Source: Tupaia tana (taxonomy: Eukaryota; Chordata; Mammalia; Scandentia; Tupaiidae). From it: a DNA stretch of 64,000 nucleotides. Under the pieces are notes generated by a model, which was given only the letters and a program-made list of their open reading frames with translations, was not told the DNA's origin and made no database searches. Shown here in pieces: positions 43,475 through 54,628 of this stretch. Numbering within the stretch: position 1 is the first letter of the stretch; each line of letters starts with the position of its first letter. The translations under genes were made by a program, and so were the position numbers. The stretch covers positions 50,457,337-50,521,336 of the forward strand of contig JAKSZU010000002.1 of NCBI GenBank assembly GCA_026018925.1, in the 5' to 3' direction.

Positions 43475-43712
43475 ATATAGGACCAGCCTCTTAGCACAGT
43501 GATTAAGTATAGAAAGCCAGTTTCTGCATGGCTGGCTATGGCCTGAATCCTGGCCCAGGAGTCCTTAAACCATGCCAGGTGCATATGCATGTTTGCCCTA
43601 AATCTCGACTGGATGGAGAAATGGAAGTATTATGGCACAACCATGCCTTATGGAAAGAGTGCTTATTCTCTCTCTCTGGTGTGTGCAATTGCCCTCCTGA
43701 AAAAAAAAAATA
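43475..43712 (+). mobile_element. C-type SINE
   Basis: AGGACCAGCCTCTTAGC head; TTGCCCTCCTGAAAAAAA end. Confidence 0.7.
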
Positions 43713-43944
43713 TATGTATATGTGTATGTTTACTTGAAAAAGCATTAAATATATGTGCATATATGTACTATATGTGTGTGTATGTACTTATATATGACAA
43801 GGAGCATTTCACTTCATTAGGGAAATGGTACTGGCATAGTTAGATATTCTGGGGGATTATAGAACTAGTTTCCTGGTTATACTATATTCTGAATAGATTT
43901 AAATATAAAAAATAAAACGGGGGGAAAAAAAGAATAAAAGAAAG

Positions 43945-44230
43945 GGACCAGCAGTTAGCATAATGGCCATGTCACTGAACTCCCATGTAGCCGACTGCAG
44001 TTCGAGTCCCGGACCCGGTGGCTTAAACTCACACCGGGCACACCGGGCATGTGTACGTACGTGCCCATGATCCCTAGAGGAGAATGGAGGAGAAGGGATT
44101 GTGGCGTGGCCATCCCCCCAGGGCGGGGGTGATTTCTCATTTTCTATCTCTCTGTCTCTCTCTGTCTTTCTGGTGAGCGATGTGCCCTATGGCAAAAACC
44201 TCTCCAAAAAAGAAAAAGAAAAAAAAAAAA
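43945..44230 (+). mobile_element. A-type SINE
   Basis: GGGACCAGCAGTTAGC head. ACACCGGGC is duplicated in the middle (44032-44049). Confidence 0.92.
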
Positions 44231-44232
44231 AA

Positions 44233-44478
44233 ACAGGAGCTGGCCCACGGCCTAGTGGTTAAGGGAACCAGATCTCAAATGGCTGACTGTACTATTTGAA
44301 TCCCAGTCCTGGTGGCTTGAAAAACATACCAGACACATGTGCATATGTGCCCAGAATGGAGAAGAACAGATTGAGTCACAACTATGCGTCATTGCTGGGA
44401 GATGCTTTCTCCATCTTTCTGTCTCTCTGCATCCGTCTGGCAAGCACACACCCTCAGGCAATTAAAAAAAAAAAAAAA
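44233..44478 (+). mobile_element. C-type SINE
   Basis: GGAGCTGGCCCACGG head; CACACCCTCAGGCAATTAAAA end. Confidence 0.75.
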
Positions 44479-44637
44479 CCCTTAAAGATAGAACTAGCTT
44501 ATGATCTATTAATAGTAATTCCACTACTAGCTATATGTCCAAGGGAAAGGGAAGCAATATGGCAGAGATAAGAACTCCTATATTATTGCAGTACTATTCA
44601 CAGTAGCTAAGATATGGAATTGACTTAAGTACCCAAC

Positions 44638-45324
44638 TGGAGAGTGGTCAATCTGAGCAAACTTGACCTTAAGACACATGCAGAAATGTGCTTCCATGAG
44701 CTTCATTTGCATGGCTATGAAGGCATTTGCATATGAAAACGCTATATGCCTGTTGATACTGATACCGCAGAGCTGTATCAGGCTTAATAAAGGAAGCCAC
44801 ATGTGTTTATTAGATTTTGTCCCCAAAAGATCAGAGAAATTACAGGGTGTCAGTCGTTTTAGCATCTTCAGACAATTTATATCCAAAGCAATTGACTTTG
44901 CATTTCATTTCTTCTTCCCCCATTTTCTGCCCTTTAAAAAAATAAACCTGAAGGGGACCAGCAGGTGGCGTGGTGGTTAAGGTGCTGGACACTCCCACAT
45001 GGCTGACCAGGGTTCAAGTCCTGAATCTGGTGGCTTGCTTTCTCACTTCCTCTCTCTCTCACTCTCACCCTCTATCTCTCTCTGGTCAAATTAAAAAATA
45101 AATGAATGAATAAATAAAAAAAATAAAATAAATAATTATTTAAAAAAAAAAAAAAAAAAAAAAAAACCTGAAGCTGGTTCCTGGTCAGGGCTTTCTCCAT
45201 CAGAGAAGTCGGACCCACCTGATCCTCACTTTTCTATACTTGTGTGTCTTTGTGTGTTTGTTGTTTGTTTCTAACCCACAGCCTCTCCACTCAAAATTTG
45301 CGTTCTGCTAAGCAGATCCCGGCA
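44638..45324 (+). mobile_element. Solo LTR with 6-bp target duplication
   Basis: It begins TGGAGAGTGG and ends GATCCCGGCA (TG...CA) with CCCAAC at 44632-44637 and 45325-45330. Removing it restores the L1. The polyadenylation signal AATAAA (44941) is followed by U5-like T/G-rich sequence. A 6-bp duplication is usual for class II (ERVK-like) elements. Without the SINE inside it the LTR is about 470 bp. No coding region remains. Confidence 0.85.
44954..45164 (+). mobile_element. B-type SINE in the solo LTR
   Basis: Perfect target duplication AACCTGAAG on both sides; long poly-A. Confidence 0.95.
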
Positions 45325-45693
45325 CCCAACAGCTGATGAATGAATAAAATCATATGGTATACAAAATGAAATATTAGTCATAAAAAAGATGAACTCCAGT
45401 CACTTGAGGCAACATGGATGAACCTAGAGGAAAAGATGCTAAGTAAAATAAATCAGGAACTGAAAGACAAATACTGTATGCTTTTACTCATTAGATGAAG
45501 CTGAAGATTTGATTGCATAGAAGTGGAAAATGTAATGGTGGATACCAGAAGAGGGAAAGAGAAGGAAATGTACAGTTGGGGAGATGGGAAAAACTTGATT
45601 AACAGATGTAAGAGTACAAGTGGAATGAGCTCTAGCACAATAGAGTAATGACTGTTGGTAGCAATTCAATGTATATGTCAAAATAGCAGATTT

Positions 45694-45953
45694 TGGGGAC
45701 CAGCAGTTAGCGTAATGGCTATGATGCTGGACTTCCATGTAGTCGACTGTGGTTCGAGTCCTGGACCCGGCGGCTTAAACTCATGCCGGGCTGTGTGCAT
45801 GCGTGCCCAAGATCCTGAGAGGAGAATGGAGGAGAAGTGACTGTGGTGTGTGTGGCCATTCCCACCCCCCCCGGGGGGGTGTGATTTCTCGCTTTCTGTC
45901 TCTCAGTCTTTCTGGGGAGTGCATGCGCCCTATAGCAAAAACCTCTCCAAAAA
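45694..45953 (+). mobile_element. A-type SINE in L1 3' UTR
   Basis: Target AAAATAGCAGATTTTG duplicated (45677 and 45954 on). Confidence 0.94.
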
Positions 45954-46139
45954 AAAATAGCAGATTTTGAATGTGGCCAACACAAAGTAACAATAAATGT
46001 TTGAGACGGTGGATATGTTTATTGTCCTGATTATATCATTACACAATGTGTACATGTTGGAAAACTACTCTGTACTCTATAGATATGTAAAACTATTATA
46101 TATAAATTAGAAATTAAATTTTTTTAAAAGAGCAAATAG

Positions 46140-46554
46140 TCACTTAGGTGAACCTGTAACCAAATTCTAATGTTAGATTAATATTTGGCTTTATAGTTCC
46201 ACTGAAAGATAAAATATTAACTACCCATACCCCTGATGGTGCAGAGTGTAGGCTGCATACTTGATTACCCTTTATGTTAAGAAAACCCTCATACTTCTTT
46301 GAAGAAACATATAAACATGATGTCTGCCCCTGCTTTGGGGGATACTTGCTCAAATCCCCTTTCCACTGTAGAGAATTTGTTTAATTGATAGGTGTGGAAG
46401 AGGGTCCCATTCCAGAACCAATGGCAAAAATGCCCTTTGGAAGCTTTACCTCTGTCTTAATAAAGTTTGCATACTATCCTTTCCATTTGTCTGTGTTTCT
46501 AATTCTTTGTGAGCATCAGACACGAACCTTCACAGATGTTGGGTCTTATCACCC
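46140..46554 (+). mobile_element. LTR-like sequence
   Basis: Has an AATAAAG signal (46458), then a U5-like segment ending CACCCAGCA. A 70-bp block of it (46367-46436) recurs at 48499-48568. The ends and target duplication could not be fixed. Confidence 0.5.
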
Positions 46555-46754
46555 AGCACTCATGCAACATTGCTGCCAGCCAATTGCTGAGCATATTAGG
46601 ATGCTAATGCAGGGCTATTCTAGGGAGAGGAGGGAGCCCTCTGATAATGACATCAAATTCAGTGTTGAGACAAAAACAGCCGCGAGGATGTGCAATTTCT
46701 GTCCTCAGTCAAGTGGCTGAAATCTACTGGAGTTAGCTTTGGGACAGGGGAGAG

Positions 46755-47030
46755 GTACAAGGAGGGCCCCATGGCCTGGTGGTTTGGGGAGCCAGATCCC
46801 ACATGGCCAAACATGCAGTTCAAGTCCCAGATCTAGTGGCTTGACGGCACCCTGAGAGTGTGTACATGCTTGCCCAGGGTCCCAACAAGATGAAGGAAAG
46901 GAGGAAAGTGGATTACAGCAGGACCATGTCTATTGTGGGTGCTTTCTCTCTCTCCCTTTCTCTGTCTCTTTGTCTGTCTCTGGCAAGTACACATGCCCTA
47001 TGGCAAAAAAAAAAAAAAAAAAAAAAAATA
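46755..47030 (+). mobile_element. C-type SINE
   Basis: GGAGGGCCCCATGGCC head; CATGCCCTATGGCAAAA end with 24-A tail. Confidence 0.78.
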
Positions 47031-47032
47031 GG

Positions 47033-47940
47033 CACAGAATTTCTCTCTGCCTAGAGGTAGAAGAGCCCCTGACATCATGCAGAGTGATCTCAGCTATGTA
47101 AAGCAAACCATGGTTAACATAAATCCTGGGTCAGGGTGGAAATAAAAAGATCCTCCTCAACTTTAGAAACCCCAGAAACCAAGTATTTCTGTTCCTTCTC
47201 TTGAGAAAGTGAATTACCATCTTTTGGAGTAAAGCACCACCAGTGTTATCTAGATCAACGTTTCTCAAACATTAATGTGCATACAAATCACCTGGGACTA
47301 TTATGGACAGAGAAGCCAGTTTTGTGTTCTGTGAAATACTTGGTTCTCTGAGTCCAGACTTCTAAGATTAGAGACCCACCTTGTGACACAAAATGAAGTT
47401 GTAATCATGAGTAAAGTAAGAAAAGAGAACATCTTAATAGAAAAGTGAAGATTATTGGCAGAAAAAAATATACCCCATGCCAGAAAGGCATGTGGGTGGG
47501 CAGCTGCCTGAGGAGGACAACTGTTCTAAAAATGGGGTTAGATGTTGCTTTTATTATGGGATATTGTCATGAAAATTTAGGAGGGGGGGGGTGTCTGTCA
47601 TTGTAGCCAGCTCCTTGGTTTGAATTTCTGGGCTTTTAGCTGCACTTGAGTACTCATCAGGTAAGAGAATTTAATTGCCTAGTTACCCAAGCCCAATGTG
47701 GACTTTGAAGGTATGAGTATCTGCATAGGGACCATTCTGCCCATATACCCCAAGTGGGAAGTAGAATGTTGATCAAGCATCCTGGTGAATTCCTGTGTGT
47801 GTATGCAGAATGACAGGAGAGAAGATAATAACCTCTACGTTTTTTGTTTGTTTCTTTAAGAAAGCTTAGGTAATAAAAAATAAGTTCCCCCTTCTGGGTG
47901 CAGGGAGCTGGGAGGGAGGAAAGAGAGGGAAGGAGTCCTT
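47033..47940. other. No confident feature
   Basis: A weak hAT-like motif (TTTCTCAAACATTAATGTGC...AATCACCTGGGA) at 47262-47300; otherwise nothing recognised. Confidence 0.4.
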
Positions 47941-48082
47941 GGGGACCAGCAAGTGGTGTGGTGGTTAAGGATGCTGGACTCCCACATGGTTGACCACAGT
48001 TCAAGTCCTGGACCTGGCGGCTTGCTTTCTCACTTTCCCTGTCTCTCTCTCTGTCCCTCTCTGGTCAAATTTAAATAAATAA

Positions 48083-48114
<32 letters not shown>

Positions 48115-48128
48115 AGTTAAAATAATTT
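47941..48128 (+). mobile_element. B-type SINE with (GATA)n tail
   Basis: GGGGACCAGCAAGTGGTGTGG head; (GATA)n at 48084-48112. Confidence 0.92.
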
Positions 48129-48361
48129 TCTTTTTTTAATACATTTTATTTATTTATATTTTCATGTCATTTTCTTCCATACATTCAATCACATTATTAT
48201 TTGTCTTACAAAATGGATATTTCAACAGGTGAATAATTTTCAAAAAAAGTCCTCACAGTCCAGTTGTATCCCCTGATAACCTGTGATTTTTGAGGCAGAT
48301 GTCCTTCTGCCATTATCTCATTCTACCTGCTCATATCTGGCTATCTACCTATGACAGAACC

Positions 48362-48483
48362 TTGTAAAAATACAGATTCTGAGTCAGGAGCTTAGGATGA
48401 GGCCTGAGATTTTGCATTTCTAAAATGTTCTAGGTAATGCTGTTATTACTGGTCTCCAGGCCACTTGGAGGAGCAAGGATGTA
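48362..48483 (+). mobile_element. hAT (MER5-like) remnant
   Basis: AATACAGATTCTGAGTCAGGAGCTTAGGATGAGGCCTGAGATTTTGCATTTCTAA. Confidence 0.55.
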
Positions 48484-48498
48484 GAGAATCTCAAGAAT

Positions 48499-48568
48499 GT
48501 AGAGAATTTGTTTAATTGGTGGGTGTAGAGGAGGATCCTATTCCAGAACCAATGGCAGATATGCCCTG
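48499..48568 (+). repeat. Second copy of the 70-bp LTR-like block
   Basis: 62 of 70 bases match 46367-46436 by eye. Confidence 0.85.
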
Positions 48569-48569
48569 T

Positions 48570-49345
48570 TAGGACTCTTGAGCCTTTATGGCTATTCATG
48601 TGACAAATATGTACTGATCACCTATAGTAAGCCAGACTATGCTAGGTGCTGAGATGGGGTTGGGGCTGGGGTAGTAGGGTAAGAAGATAGAGTTTTTGCT
48701 TTCAGGATATTCCAGTTTTGTCATAGGGACATAAAAATCAACCAACTGGCCAGTGTTGGCATTGTAAGTAGTAGGGCACTGCTGGTAGACACTGGAACCA
48801 CAAGGGAAGGTCTGTGATCTTTGCTGGAAGGTATGGGGATTCCAGTGTGGTGAGATCATGTCCAGGGTACCTGTCTCTCTCTCTCATTTTCTCTTTCATG
48901 AAAAAAAAATAAACTTGAGAAAATGAACAAGCTGAACCAGGTCAGTAGAATGCAGTAACAGCCTTATAAACCAGTCTCATGGAGAAGGTGGTAAAAGGAT
49001 TCCATAAGAAGCAATAACAAAATTGAAACATGAAGTTAATGTTTGATAAGCTGATTGCCTGTCGAGGGTGTACCTATATGGAGACATGCATTCCAGAGCT
49101 AGAGATAAACACAAGACAGCCCCAGAACAAAGAAGGCACTGCTCATCTAGGAAACTATGAAGACATGTACATAGTTGAAGACTGCTGGAATGAAAGGGAA
49201 ACACAGCAGTGACTAAGGCCAAGGAGACAAAAACATGAAGGGCATTACAGTCCATGTTTATGGTTCTGGACAGTATCTAAGGACATTCAAAAAGAAACCA
49301 TTGAATGGGAGTGACCTGCTTTTTAGTTTAGAAAGATAACTGTCA
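48570..49345 (-). mobile_element. L2 LINE remnant, split by a SINE
   Basis: Antisense L2 phrases: ACAAATATGTACTGATCACC, CTAGGTGCTGAG...; then GGGCATTACAGTCCATG...AAACCATTGAATGGGAGTGACCTG...TTTAGAAAGATAAC. Confidence 0.65.
48740..48912 (+). mobile_element. D-type SINE
   Basis: GGCCAGTGTTGGCATTG head; CTCTCTCATTTTCTCTTTCATGAAAAA end. Confidence 0.6.
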
Positions 49346-49589
49346 GAACTATAGTAGTAGCAGTGACAATGTGGAGAAGCAAATAGACTTGGGAAATAAA
49401 TACCCATTTTTCTTGTTTGACCTGAAGAACTGTTTAGACCTGAAGTCTGTGGGAGGCCAGGTTAGAAGAGGATATCGGGATGCAAAGAGCACCATGACTT
49501 CTATTGGGAGATGGAGGGTCTGGCAAATCTCTGGATAATGAAAGACATTAACCACAGGGACATATGCTTGTGGACACACTAGATTCAAT

Positions 49590-49885
49590 CTCTTCCCTCT
49601 TTTTAAACTTTGCCAGAGAGCTTGTATCCTCCCCAAAGAGAAACAGAAAGAAAAGGAGAGGGAGAAAACATCCCCCAATGGAGCCTGGTCATGCTGCAAT
49701 CCCTTCTTCCCCATTTCTCAGTCCTGTCTGGATCTTGAGCAAGTGCCCAGCATATTTCTCAAGCCACCAGCACAGAATGGATCAGGATCCATTGGTCCTC
49801 AAACTTCACCACACCACTCAAACTGTATGGTCAACCATAGGAGAGCTGATTCCCTTAACCACTAAGCAACAGGGTCAGCCCCAGT
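49590..49885 (-). mobile_element. Very old A-type SINE
   Basis: AACATCCCCCAATGGAGCC...CATGCTGCAATCCCTTCTTCC...AACAGGGTCAGCCCC. Confidence 0.7.
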
Positions 49886-49899
49886 TCCATTTTTTAAAG

Positions 49900-50142
49900 T
49901 TCATTTGATCTCTTTCATGAGAGAAGACAAGAGAGTATGCACACACATGAGAGACACACACACACACTCAACAGGGCTTTGTCATGCTGCAAACCTCTTT
50001 CTCCAGCCCTCTAATTAGTCAGGATCCTGGGCATGCACCTGGCATGCTTCAAGTCAGCCGGGGATCCAAACTCCAGATTTGCCATGCAGCTTTCATCACT
50101 GCAGATCAGTATGTTTCTACGTGTGCCACTAATGCTGGGCCT
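49900..50142 (-). mobile_element. Old SINE (CTAGTCAGGATC type)
   Basis: TTCATGAGAGAAGACAAG start, TTAGTCAGGATCCTGGGC, CTGCAGATCAGTATG...ATGCTGGGCC; same order as 3955-4450. Confidence 0.6.
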
Positions 50143-50569
50143 TCATTACCATTTATATTTACAAAGAGATTTTTAATGTTTCATTTGAGAACACATCCTC
50201 TTAGGAGGTGTATTTGCCCAGAACCTGTGGGTTGGGTTCATAGAGAGCTTGATCAGGCCTGCTAGACCAAAGCTTAGCCCACTAAACTGTCTAATACACC
50301 TGTAACTATAATTACCTTGTTAAATAAAAATTACTGGAGGCCACTGTTTTGGACTAAGCTCCTGCACTAGGCCATAACAGACCAGACTAAAAATCAAAAT
50401 GCAGCCACTCATATCTCCATGTCACTAATACAAACTTTAAATTGTTACCTGATCTTCGGAGAATCAGAAAAGATAAATAATAGCATAATTTCCCAAATAG
50501 GCTAGTTTGAATCAGTATGATAATTAAGCTCCCTCTTTTCCCTCTCTTCTTATATAAAACAAGTATCTG

Positions 50570-50795
50570 GGGACCAGATGGTGGCTCAGTGGTGAAACAA
50601 TACTCTGTGAGGCAATCCCACATGGGAAATTTCTTGGTTGCAGTCCAGAGACCTCCATGAATACACCAGGCAAATGCTAGCCGGTAATCTGGAACTGGCT
50701 GAAGGCTAGGGGTAGATTGAGGCATTTGAATCCTGTCAGGGTTTTTTTTCTCTCTCTCTTGCTCATGGAAGAAATAAATACATTTAAAAAAAAAA
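50570..50795 (+). mobile_element. D-type SINE, best copy
   Basis: GGGGACCAGATGGTGGCTCAG head, AACAATACTCTGTGAGGCAATCCC, GCAGTCCAGAGACCTCC, CTCTCTTGCTCATGGAAGAAATAAATA end. Confidence 0.78.
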
Positions 50796-50906
50796 AAAGT
50801 AAAGAAAGAAAGAAAACCAGGAGTAGCCTGATGTTACCTAATCAGTTATTTCCCCTTTTTTCTTTTTCTGTCTCTTTATCCCCACTTTACAAGGAAAGTA
50901 ACTTTT

Positions 50907-51157
50907 TTTTTCTTTTTTGGAGAGGTTTTTACTATAGGGCACGTGCGCTCGCCAGAAAGCCAGAGAGAGACAGAGAGACAGAAAGCGAGAAATCACCCCC
51001 CCAGGGGGGATGGCCATGCCTCAATCCTGTCTTCTCCATTCTCCTCTCAGGATCTTGGGGCACGCACGCACAGGTGCCCAGCGTGAGTTTAAGCCACCGG
51101 GTTCCGGACTCGAACCGCAGTCGACTATGCAGAAGTCCAGCTAACTGTTGGCCCCAT
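50907..51157 (-). mobile_element. A-type SINE
   Basis: Perfect target AAGGAAAGTAACTTTT (50891-50906, 51159 on); part of the head is deleted near 51135. Confidence 0.94.
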
Positions 51158-51174
51158 CAAGGAAAGTAACTTTT

Positions 51175-51890
51175 AAATGGCGATCCACTTTATGTTCTCT
51201 GTATGCTTTCCTCAGTCCTTCCCTGACTATAAAATCAACCTTCTTCTGCTCAGTTGATTGAAACACTGACTCACTTTTACGGAATGAAATGTTACCTAAT
51301 TCTAGAATTACAAATAAAGTAATTAAGATTTTTAAACTAAATTGTGATTCTGCTTATTTTTTTTTTTTTTTGACAGCTTCAACCTGAAATAGCATTTTCC
51401 TACAACTTTGCTGCCCATCAGACCACACACTTACACAGGCATTCCTATGCTATTTTCTGTTTGTTGTCCTATTGACTAAGTCAAACTCAGCTTATCCAAA
51501 ATCAGTCTTATCCCACTTACCCCCAAGCACTCCCCAATATTTATATCCTTTTTGCTATAAATATTGTCATAAATGTTCTAATTACTTGAACTTGTAACCC
51601 TGATTCATCTTTTCTCTTCTTTCTTTTCTACCCTTAACCCCCCCACCCCCCCATAATTTAGTTTGCTTAATGTTAGACTTGTAGAGATTTCCATACTGCT
51701 TTGATTTTTCTAATCTCTCTGGTTTGCTGTGTAAAATACTAGCATGATTTGCATATTACTGTTCTGGTACATTTTGCTTATATATTACAAATATATCTTG
51801 GGTAGAATTTTATATTTTACATAAATATGCCTGGCTTGAAGACAATACTATGAGCAAATCAGTTCTGGTTAATCAGGACTTGGTAGAGGA
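51175..51890. other. No recognisable feature
   Basis: Unique-looking AT-rich DNA upstream of SNX3. Confidence 0.4.
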
Positions 51891-51894
51891 GATG

Positions 51895-52085
51895 GGCAAA
51901 GTCCTTAGTACCTGGATAAATGTAGGCAAGTTATTTCAAATGTCTGTGTTTCCATTTCTTCATGTATAAAATGAAGAAAATAATGGTACTTATTTTGTAG
52001 GGTGGCTATGAGGGTTGAATGAAGATTGAGTTATTATTTGCAAAGCATTTGAAACAATGCCAGACACATGATAAGCCTTGAAATA
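51895..52085 (+). mobile_element. MIR SINE, 3' half
   Basis: GGCAAGTTATTTCAAATGTCTGTGTTTCCATTTCTTCATGTATAAAATG...AATGCCAGACACATGATAAG. Confidence 0.78.
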
Positions 52086-52126
52086 CCTAGAATCTGGGTA
52101 GAAGTCAGTAAGGAAATGGGCTTATC

Positions 52127-52209
52127 TATTAGGCCGGCAGGAAAGTCATGACATATTTTTATGTTTTTCGATGCAAAAATGTGTCATGACTTAACCGATG
52201 ATTTAATAA
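52127..52209. mobile_element. Mariner-like MITE, copy 2
   Basis: Inverted arms GAAAGTCATGACATATTTTT and AAAAATGTGTCATGACTTAA; outer ends TATTAGG / TTTAATAA. Same centre (GATGCAAAAAT) and orientation as copy 1. Confidence 0.65.
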
Positions 52210-54628
52210 AAAGAATGTGGTTGGAAAATCTTAAAATGAGGCCTTGAAAACCATAATAAAGATTTAACAATTTCTGGCTAGGTTGATAAATTGAGAATAG
52301 TAAATGAATGTTGAATCTAAATGAATCTAAAAGAGGAATGCCTGTTGATCTTGCTGACCAGAAATCGGAGCTTAAATATGTTGATACAATGTTTGAATAG
52401 TCTTGATATATTTACTTCTATTTTAGATTCAAAACACTGGTTTTCATAGGCGTAAATGTCAATTAATTAGGCCTAAGTAAAATAGTTGCCATGAGAGATT
52501 TGCATTTACTATAGCTAACATTTGAGAAAGTCAAATTTTTCAAAATATGGTTAGTCCCAAAGCTTATTTTTAATATACCAACTTGAATACTGCAGTGTGG
52601 ATAACAAGGTTAAATAAAGGTTCTAATAAGACAAACAGTGACAATTTAAATAAATCAGATGTTTTTGTCGAAGATTACTCTGTGATTTTCTCCAATTATT
52701 CATGACATTTCACCCATTCATATTGTGATCTGCTTTAATAGTAGAAGGAAAAAAAAACCTTGTCTCCTTGTTTATTCTTTGTTCTCAAGGAGATAAGCTG
52801 TTTATAAAGATACGTTATTTGTTATTTAAATCACTTTTACTGAAGTTGTTTATTTCCTTGTTTCAGTTTCTAAAAATATTTCAACAATTGTAATGCTTCT
52901 TAGAGATGTCTATTCAATTCAGAGTGATTTGTACTGAAAATTTTTGCTAAATGGGCACAGGTGCTGATGTGTATAACATGCTAGAGTGAGTCAAAACTAA
53001 TAAAATTCTAAAAAAAAATAAATAATGGGCATATGCTTGTGTCAACTTTTAAAATCTGTGATTAAAAACATTTTAGACCTAAAGTCTTAGATATTAGTAA
53101 AGGTCTACCTCTGTACATGCCATTTCATAACTATTTAATAATAATAATGATAATAATAATAAATTAGGTGTAAGACCAAAACGATAAGCAGAAAAATTAC
53201 ATAATTTAAATCCAGAGATCTATTTCTTAGAAAATGCCCTTTAATCACTTTGCAGACTTTCAAGATCATAATTATTATATAAAACTAATTACATTAAAAG
53301 ATAATTTACCTGGTAGTAAAGTATCAAATTAAGCTGAAAAACAGTACTTGTAAACAGAATTATATTTAAAAAAAAATGGTTGAACCAAGGATGTGAAATT
53401 ATATCTTCTGCTTTTCTCTTTGGTATGCATAAATTTACCTTCATAATAAATTTTGGTGGTTTGATACTATGAAGGTACATAGTAGTATAGAACAGAACTA
53501 TATTAAATATCTTACATCATCATCCTATAAACCTGAACTATGGTTTATATTAGGTAATCAACAGATTGATGTATGAAATAAAGCTGAGTAGATTTGATTA
53601 AGGGACAGTTGATGATTTCCAAAAACCAGAGGTTCAAAATCCAGCTGGGTTGGTTTGGCTAAAAAATGAAGCCTGGTGCCATAATTTATAGTATGTGCTC
53701 CTGCTGAGTAAGCTCTGGCTACTGCAAACTCGGGTCTGTGGATGCACATCTCTCCCTTTGAAGTTGATGAGAATTGCTTGGGCTAAGTGAGATACATGCT
53801 GAGAAAATTGGGCCCTTACCATTGGTGTGGATAGACATTACAAGTGTCATGACACTTTCCTCATCTGGTCCTTCAGTTTTCTCCAGCCCTGGTTTGGTAA
53901 AAGCTTTGGAAGGAACACTCCTCCAATTAGATAGGTTCGTGGCTAAGAGGTATTCAGGTTTTATCATCTGGAGAGTCTTACTTACTTACTAATTTATATT
54001 ATCAAGAAGGTTGGGTAAATAAAATTTACTGTGATTTAAATCTTATTCAAGTAATCTCCCTAAGATATCTAATTGGAAAAAAAAATAGCTGCTTCCTTTA
54101 AAATCTAAGCCAAGTAACAGCTAATTCTGAGCGTAGTCACCTGGAGGAAGTATTATATTTATAAACAAACGAATTAATATAATTTTATCATGGCATCTTT
54201 GAGATTTGAAGATTGACATCATTTAAGCCAGCTTTAGTTTCTCTGAATAAGTGGTCAGTAGGACTGAAAAACCCTTAATTTGATTGCCTGGTTGAATCAC
54301 ATTAAATCCAACTGACCAATAAAACTAAGTAGATTATGACCATAAACAGAAGCAGTCAAAGTCCTATGGAGCATAGTTTACTATTTGTCCGTCTAAAGAT
54401 CTGGTTTAAGGGCTGTTGGAAGAACTAGCTCATTAAATAGACAAGCTTTCCATCCCTATTCAGTTCACTTCAAGAAGGGATAGTTAGAACTGAAGGTTAC
54501 CAGTTTTTGTGTGGTGACCTCCCTGAGTATGTTGGACCTTACTGTGCCCATGTTCTGAGAGTGGACGAAGCTAGGAGAGGATCACAACATCAAAACCTTT
54601 TAGGGATCATAGATGAATACAGGAAGAC
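52210..54628. other. Mostly unique sequence, no gene recognised
   Basis: Contains (AAT)n-like runs at 53139-53162. The block 53600-53990 has moderately long ORFs on both strands that I could not match to any family. Confidence 0.4.

Larger units (their letters stand above)
44480..46130 (+). mobile_element. L1 ORF2 3' end and 3' UTR, split by an LTR and a SINE
   Basis: ATTCCACTACTAGCTATATGTCCAAGG...CAGTAGCTAAGATATGGAATTGACTTAAGTACCC at left. After the LTR: GATGAATGAATAAAATC, CAACATGGATGAACCTAGAGG, ACTGAAAGACAAATACTGTATG, then 3' UTR to about 46130. Confidence 0.85.
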
